Of a stretch of DNA of 9,523 nucleotides, positions 5,696-9,523 are shown piece by piece; the stretch's first letter is position 1, and every line of letters starts with the position of its first letter. The translations under genes were made by a program, and so were the position numbers. This DNA is from Methanomassiliicoccus sp. Lineage in GTDB: Archaea > Thermoplasmatota > Thermoplasmata > Methanomassiliicoccales > JACIVX01. The stretch covers positions 1-9,523 of the forward strand of contig DYTM01000040.1 in the NCBI GenBank assembly GCA_020725985.1. The letters run 5' to 3'. A model generated the notes under the pieces. The model was given only the letters and a program-made list of their open reading frames with translations, was not told where the DNA came from and ran no database searches.

Positions 5696-7228
5696 TCACT
5701 TCGCCCTGACGATTTCCTCAATCGAACCGCTCGCCATGACGAGGACCTCAAGGGCTTCGTTGTACTCGTCCCCCTCCCCCTCCGCAAGCCTGATCGCGAA
5801 CTGGGAGAGGTAGGTGCCGAAGTCCTTCTCCTCCTTGCTGAACTGCCATGACTTGGCGTCCGCTTCCCCCGCCAGGGTGAGGAAGGCGTACGAAACCGCC
5901 CTCATCCTGTGATCCAGCTGGCGCTCCTTCTCGATCGCTCTCGCCACCGCCGCCCTTCCCTCGGTCTTGTAGATCCTCGCCATTCGGTCGGCGTATCTTC
6001 CCACTTCTCCGAGCTTCGAGTACGTCGGCAGGGAGGAGTGGATTCCCTTGGCGGATTCAAGCCTCGCCGCCTCTAGTATCAGTTGGGAGGGAGCGAGATT
6101 CGGCTGCTGCTTCAGGATGCTATCCACCACCACCTTCGAGGCCACCTGTTCGAGTAGGGCTCGGCTGTGCCCCGTCCACAGATCGGCGAGGATCTTGCCG
6201 GCCTGGTCGCTCCCGGAGACTATCGCCACATCTTTCGTCTCCAGAAGCCCCCGCAGAGCCTTCTTCTCAGCATCCGTTCCCCTGATCCTGGAAAGAAATG
6301 AATCGATCTCTGAGCCGTAGCAATCCTGTCCGACGACGAGGATCGTCCGGTTCGACCTCCGCAGGTCCGACGTCCGCTCCTCGACGAACCCATCAGCAAG
6401 GGCCCGATCCCCTATCTGGCCGGATGCGTATCGTTCCTTGAGGGCCGCGCTCATCCTGAAGTCCTCCTCGACCGGGCATCCTTGACAGTCCGACCTGCAT
6501 TCGAGGGAGTATTCCACCCCTACCTCGAAGTCGTCGGTCGGATCCCGGGCCGCGATCCCGCTCGAGAGGTGGTGCAGGAGGTTCTCGTCGGTCAGGCAGT
6601 CCCTGCACACGGAGATCGTCTTCCCGGTCGACTTCCACGTGATAGTCAACTTCGTCGTCGAGGCTGGATGGCCGCAGGTGCATTCATTGCCGATCTTGTA
6701 CGGGGCGCTATCCAACATTTCTTCCACGTACTCCGCGGGAGCGCTCGGTCCCTCGGAGGAGCAGGAGAACTTGTTCGTCGACGAGTAGAGATGAAGATCA
6801 TCCCTGCGGGCGATGTCCCAGAAGGCGAGGAGACGGAGGTCGGGATCGTCGAAGTACTGGACGCCGATCAGTTTCTCCTTCTCCACCTTTCCCCTCACCG
6901 CATACGAGACGTCCCCGACCGGCAGCTTCATGACGGCGAGGTAGGGGATCTGCCCGGCGGCGGCGAGGGAAATCGTTGCCGCGTAGGCTCTTACCAGCTG
7001 ATCCCCCCAACCAGCCAATGAGATGAGCCTGTCCGGATCTCCTTTGAACCTCGACATCTTCTCCATCTTGTCGAGGAGCTTGTCGAAGTTGCATTTCTTG
7101 CATGGCTTCTGGCATTCCGGCATCAGCAGGGAGGGATCGTCCGCGAGGCGCCTCGCCTTGTCGATCAGCTCCTTCTCGAGCGTCTTCGGGGTGATCTTCA
7201 TCCCTTTGAACCTGACGCGCCTACGCAT
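5696..7228 (-). CDS. Cysteine-rich archaeal protein of unknown function (possibly DUF530-like)
   Basis: 510-aa soluble protein I cannot name with confidence; length and archaeal context suggest DUF530, as a guess only. Cysteines cluster in three places: C39-x3-C43-x2-C46 (CQKPCKKC), C183-x-C185 with C208-x2-C211 (ECTCG and CRDC, a zinc-ribbon-like set), and C244-x3-C248-x2-C251 (CRSDCQGC). These could bind Zn or Fe-S clusters. No TM segment or signal peptide is seen. Residues 295-340 look like an alpha/beta piece (TILVVGQDCYGSEI, then DVAIVSGSDQAGKILADLW), and the C-terminal 170 residues are mostly helical and charged. The start is bounded by an in-frame TAG 12 bases upstream of the ATG at 7228; an internal ATG nine codons in is the only near alternative. 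A TATA box 28 bases upstream suggests a leaderless transcript. It converges on taw2 with 6 bases between stops. Confidence 0.85.
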   Translation of the reverse strand: MRRRVRFKGMKITPKTLEKELIDKARRLADDPSLLMPECQKPCKKCNFDKLLDKMEKMSRFKGDPDRLISLAGWGDQLVRAYAATISLAAAGQIPYLAVMKLPVGDVSYAVRGKVEKEKLIGVQYFDDPDLRLLAFWDIARRDDLHLYSSTNKFSCSSEGPSAPAEYVEEMLDSAPYKIGNECTCGHPASTTKLTITWKSTGKTISVCRDCLTDENLLHHLSSGIAARDPTDDFEVGVEYSLECRSDCQGCPVEEDFRMSAALKERYASGQIGDRALADGFVEERTSDLRRSNRTILVVGQDCYGSEIDSFLSRIRGTDAEKKALRGLLETKDVAIVSGSDQAGKILADLWTGHSRALLEQVASKVVVDSILKQQPNLAPSQLILEAARLESAKGIHSSLPTYSKLGEVGRYADRMARIYKTEGRAAVARAIEKERQLDHRMRAVSYAFLTLAGEADAKSWQFSKEEKDFGTYLSQFAIRLAEGEGDEYNEALEVLVMASGSIEEIVRAK

Positions 7229-7252
7229 GCCTGAGCCCTAGAGCCCCACTGA

Positions 7253-7260
7253 CAAATAAG
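7253..7260 (-). promoter_or_regulatory. TATA box for the cysteine-rich 510-aa protein
   Basis: On the minus strand this reads CTTATTTG, preceded by CCAAAG as a possible BRE. Its centre is about 28 bases upstream of the ATG at 7228, so transcription would start at or next to the start codon (leaderless). No Shine-Dalgarno lies immediately before the ATG. Confidence 0.5.
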
Positions 7261-7284
7261 CTTTGGGTGGGCGTGACCAGGAAA

Positions 7285-7292
7285 GAATATAA
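7285..7292 (+). promoter_or_regulatory. TATA box for the DUF835 gene
   Basis: GAATATAA, preceded by purines (GAAA), would place the transcription start near 7315, giving a leader of about 13 bases that contains the GAGGG Shine-Dalgarno at 7318-7322. It lies about 30 bases from the oppositely oriented TATA box of the divergent gene. Confidence 0.55.
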
Positions 7293-7327
7293 CCAGGGAA
7301 GGGGTTCATTTTCCTTCGAGGGATGCG

Positions 7328-8053
7328 TTGTCAGAGGAGAAGTCTTATGCCAAGGGCTACTTGAAGGGGTACGAGGAGGGCATGAAGGAGGCATGGGAGC
7401 AGCTCATCTCTCTGACGATGAAGGGCTACACGGCCCGTGAGATCCAGGTCCTGGCGAAGAGCAACCGTGGCTCGATCGAGTCGAGGCTCGCCCTGAAAAA
7501 GAGGAGGCTCCAGGGGGAGCTCGGCCTCGATCTTGATGAAGAGAAGGCAGGTGTTCCCGAATCCCTGGTCCCGTTGAAGGTGACCGCGGGCTCGACCTAC
7601 ATCATCAAGGACAGGAAGACGGACGGCGCCTTCGCCGCTTTCAAGTCGATCATCGACAAGGGATCAAAGGGACTCTGCATACTGAGGACCCATCCCGCCA
7701 CCATCCGGCAGAGGTTCGGGATCGAGACCGGCATGGTCTGGCTCACGAAAGCGGAGGCGGGACCGGCTGAGGAAGGCGCTGCCCAGGCCGCCGAGGTGTA
7801 CGTCTCCCCGACCGAGCTTCCCCGCCTCTCCACTCTAATCAAAAGCTTCCTGACGGAGAACGAGGACACCGTCCTAATACTGGAAGGGACGGAGTACCTC
7901 GTGACTCAGAACGACTTCAAGAGCGTGCTCAAGTTCCTTCAGCTTCTCAAGGATCAGATCATACTGGCCAAATCGGTCCTCCTCATGCCGATCGACCCCT
8001 CCACCCTCGACCCGAAAGACCTCAATCTCCTGGAAAGGGAGATCGGGGAGTGA
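7328..8053 (+). CDS. DUF835 domain-containing protein
   Basis: 241-aa protein with a C-terminal DUF835 domain at about 88-238. The domain is recognised from STYIIKDRKTDGAFAAFKSI, GLCILRTHPATIRQRFGI, MVWLTK, TVLILEGTEYLVTQNDFKSV and the closing LLMPIDPSTLDPKDLNLLER. DUF835 occurs mainly in archaea, often attached to signalling or membrane modules; its biochemical role is unknown. The N-terminal 65 residues are different: a helix with the repeat-like GYLKGYEEGMKEAWEQL, then GYTAREIQVLAKSNRGSIES, which resembles a helix-turn-helix, then a basic segment KKRRL. No membrane segment is present. TTG at 7328 is the first start in frame and has a Shine-Dalgarno (GAGG) 6 bases upstream; the nearby ATG at 7323 is in another frame. 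It is transcribed divergently from the cysteine-rich gene and converges on alba. Confidence 0.88.
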   Translation: MSEEKSYAKGYLKGYEEGMKEAWEQLISLTMKGYTAREIQVLAKSNRGSIESRLALKKRRLQGELGLDLDEEKAGVPESLVPLKVTAGSTYIIKDRKTDGAFAAFKSIIDKGSKGLCILRTHPATIRQRFGIETGMVWLTKAEAGPAEEGAAQAAEVYVSPTELPRLSTLIKSFLTENEDTVLILEGTEYLVTQNDFKSVLKFLQLLKDQIILAKSVLLMPIDPSTLDPKDLNLLEREIGE

Positions 8054-8137
8054 GTGTCGGTTGGGGCGGCAGAAGCGAAGCTATGCAGAACCGTTTCCTG
8101 CACGACCAGGCCATCGACGGCGGCGACCGCAGCGAAC

Positions 8138-8410
8138 TCACTTGCTCATGTAGATCTCGATCGAGGACACGTTCGCACTTCTGCCGCCCTCGCCAGTTAG
8201 GGTCTCTGTCTCTATTTTGATGTCCTTCACCACAGCATTGTGTATGAACCTGTGTCTGACGATCTCAGCGACGTCGACCGCCCTGCTGATCGCTCGTCCC
8301 CTCGCCTTGATGATCACGTCATTCGAGCCACTGTTGAATTGCGTGACGACGGCCAGCACGTAGTTCATTGTGGGTTTCTTTCCGATGAATACAGTGTTCT
8401 CCTCCGCCAA
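8138..8410 (-). CDS. albA: DNA/RNA-binding chromatin protein Alba
   Basis: Alba, a dimeric archaeal nucleic-acid-binding protein that coats and bridges DNA and also binds RNA. At 90 aa the length is standard. Near-diagnostic stretches are [20 protein letters not shown] (residues 5-24, with the two lysines known to contact DNA and, in other archaea, subject to acetylation), [20 protein letters not shown] (32-51) and the C-terminal [13 protein letters not shown] hairpin strand. A flexible loop EGGRS near 73-77 fits the family. The gene starts with TTG rather than ATG, but AGGAGG lies 7 bases upstream and the frame begins exactly at the expected N-terminus, so the start is well supported. A strong TATA box lies further upstream. 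It is probably monocistronic and highly expressed; that is inference from the promoter and from the family. Confidence 0.97.
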   Translation of the reverse strand: MAEENTVFIGKKPTMNYVLAVVTQFNSGSNDVIIKARGRAISRAVDVAEIVRHRFIHNAVVKDIKIETETLTGEGGRSANVSSIEIYMSK

Positions 8411-8417
8411 TGACAGG

Positions 8418-8423
8418 CCTCCT
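8418..8423 (-). promoter_or_regulatory. Shine-Dalgarno of alba
   Basis: AGGAGG on the minus strand, with a 7-base spacer (CCTGTCA) to the TTG at 8410. It decides the start, since no ATG is available near the expected N-terminus. Confidence 0.75.
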
Positions 8424-8454
8424 AGCAGTGGTATGAATTCATCAATGGCAGACT

Positions 8455-8467
8455 ATTTATATCTTTC
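8455..8467 (-). promoter_or_regulatory. Strong archaeal promoter (BRE and TATA) of alba
   Basis: Read on the minus strand: GAAAG (purine-rich BRE, 8467-8463) followed by ATATAAAT (8462-8455), very close to the archaeal consensus. Transcription would start near 8433, giving a leader of about 23 bases that includes the AGGAGG. This is the strongest promoter visible in the window. The remaining intergenic bases, 8468-8562, show no other feature I can support. Confidence 0.75.
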
Positions 8468-8562
8468 TTGTTCAGAACGCTCCTGAAGAACATCTGGCTC
8501 GACCGGAATCTGACGGCCCTAACCCGCCCTGCGAATCGCCCGGGCGTCTCTCTCGATCCCGC

Positions 8563-9523
8563 CTATCTGAACTGGGACGGGTCAAGGTACCCGACCTTCT
8601 TCTTGACGAACCGCTTCACCTGCTCCTCGAACACGCTCTTGGTGATGAAGCCGGAGGCATGCATCAGCGTGTCGTTGAGGTCCGGCTCGACCACCATCGA
8701 GCCGAGGCACGGATAGTGATGGTGTGTGAGCGCTGCCTTCTCCACTGCCTCGTCCAGCCTCACCCCCTTGATGTTCTCCGCCACGAACTCCGTGTTGCCG
8801 CACGGGACGCCCCTGAGTACCTTCACTCTGGAGACGGTCTTGTTGTCCTCCGTCTCGATCTCCACGACCGGCCGGCCGAACCACTTTGCGAACTCGTCGA
8901 TCGCCGGAGTCCCGCTCCCCTCGAGCGAGCAGAACGGCCGGGGGAAGGCGTGCTCCACCCCCCACTCGTCCAAAGCGCGGCTGATCTGGCTGGCCTGGCC
9001 GAAGGGCATCCAATCGCTGTGGTCTATCGGTGCAATGAACCCCTTCGCCCGGGACCTCCGTACGATGTCGGTCGCAAGCTGGGGTGTGTTGGGTCCCTCG
9101 GAGAGGAAGAGCACCAGGTCCGTCTCCGGAACTTCGCTCGGCAGGTAGTCAGAGGGATCGTCGATGACCGTCGGCAGATCGGTCGTGAGGTTCATTCGGA
9201 GGATCTCCCAGTGGGGCGGCGCCCTCTTTCTCAAGTTCTCAAAGATTCTTTGGCCGTATTCGCCCTGCACGACGATCAGCACCCTGAACATCTTCCCGAA
9301 ATCCCCGGGCGGGGGAGTACGGTAGTCCTCCTTCCCTTCCCTCTTCGCACTCTCCAGACGCGGTTCAATAGTTCTCGCGAGCTCGGGAAGCCTTGCCTCG
9401 ATCGCTTGAACGAAAAGCGAGAAGGCGTCGCTCGTCGCCTCCTCCGTCTCAAGGACCAGCTCGCCGAAGATCGCCTCGGCATCGAACGAGTCGAGGTCAC
9501 CCCGCGGAAGGACCCGCAACGCA
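8563..9523 (-). CDS. DUF166 family protein, 5' end beyond the window
   Basis: Archaeal DUF166 family protein, function unknown (family members are sometimes labelled thymidylate synthase-like in databases). The DUF166 domain starts at MFRVLIVVQGEYGQRIFENL (ATG at 9291-9289) and runs 242 residues to the TAG at 8563. Family-like features are IDDPSDYLP, FIAPIDHSDWMPFGQASQI, FPRPFCSL, VLRGVPCGNTEFVAENIKG and HHHYPCLGSMVVE near the C-terminus; the three cysteines sit at residues 121, 164 and 195 of the domain. Upstream of that ATG the same frame stays open for at least 76 more codons to the window edge, with G/C-rich third positions, encoding an acidic, helical segment (for example DAFSLFVQAIEARLPELART). 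So the gene probably starts beyond the window or at the TTG at 9519, with DUF166 as its C-terminal part. It lies upstream of alba on the same strand but is separated by alba's own promoter. Confidence 0.85.
   Translation of the reverse strand, partial: ALRVLPRGDLDSFDAEAIFGELVLETEEATSDAFSLFVQAIEARLPELARTIEPRLESAKREGKEDYRTPPPGDFGKMFRVLIVVQGEYGQRIFENLRKRAPPHWEILRMNLTTDLPTVIDDPSDYLPSEVPETDLVLFLSEGPNTPQLATDIVRRSRAKGFIAPIDHSDWMPFGQASQISRALDEWGVEHAFPRPFCSLEGSGTPAIDEFAKWFGRPVVEIETEDNKTVSRVKVLRGVPCGNTEFVAENIKGVRLDEAVEKAALTHHHYPCLGSMVVEPDLNDTLMHASGFITKSVFEEQVKRFVKKKVGYLDPSQFR

Noticed and set aside
6482..7021. 179-codon open frame on the plus strand
   Set aside because: Antisense to the cysteine-rich gene, whose clustered cysteines, bounded start and promoter are better evidence of coding.
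5696..7228. Radical SAM enzyme, suggested by C-x3-C-x2-C
   Set aside because: The spacing matches, but no GGE-type motif, TIM-barrel pattern or typical flanking sequence is visible, and the motif occurs twice. Zn or Fe-S binding in general is the safer reading.
8054..8137. Terminator between the convergent DUF835 and alba genes
   Set aside because: No T-rich run on either strand and no convincing hairpin in the 84 bases.
8468..8716. 82-codon open frame on the plus strand spanning the alba upstream region
   Set aside because: More than half overlaps the conserved C-terminus of the DUF166 gene; no Shine-Dalgarno or family match.

Overview
The window is dense archaeal chromosome with high G+C and strongly G/C-biased third codon positions. 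The evidence for Archaea is gene content: an Alba chromatin protein, a geranylgeranyl reductase-family enzyme of isoprenoid-lipid metabolism, a Taw2-type wyosine enzyme, and DUF835 and DUF166 family proteins. The promoters fit too: TATA boxes sit about 26-28 bases ahead of several starts, two of which look leaderless. DUF835 proteins and this layout recall Thermoplasmata-like Euryarchaeota, but that lineage is inference and no rRNA is present to confirm it.

Left part (1-3418, + strand): a tightly coupled operon. A two-TM protein with a cytoplasmic tail is followed by a MoxR AAA+ ATPase, a DUF58 protein with two N-terminal membrane segments and a degenerate vWA-like fold, and a polytopic membrane protein. 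Neighbouring genes overlap by 4 bases or are separated by 1 base. Together they look like a MoxR-DUF58 membrane-associated chaperone/assembly module; its client is unknown. The operon probably continues to the left of the window.

Middle (3419-5689, + strand): a geranylgeranyl reductase-family flavoprotein with its own apparently leaderless promoter, whose TATA box overlaps the stop codon of the preceding operon. It is followed after 48 bases by a Taw2-like tRNA(Phe) wyosine-pathway aminocarboxypropyltransferase.

Right part: on the minus strand, a 510-aa cysteine-rich protein of unknown function converges on Taw2 with only 6 bases between them. It shares a 99-base divergent promoter region with a + strand DUF835 protein. 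The DUF835 gene converges on Alba (minus strand), which has a near-ideal archaeal TATA box and a strong Shine-Dalgarno but a TTG start. Upstream of Alba, also on the minus strand, a DUF166 protein runs off the right edge with an unexplained N-terminal extension.

No tRNA, rRNA, CRISPR array, insertion sequence or T-rich terminator was recognised, and no gene-free stretch exceeds 152 bases. The least explained items are the cysteine-rich 510-aa protein, the membrane partners of the MoxR-DUF58 module, and the N-terminal extension of the DUF166 gene.
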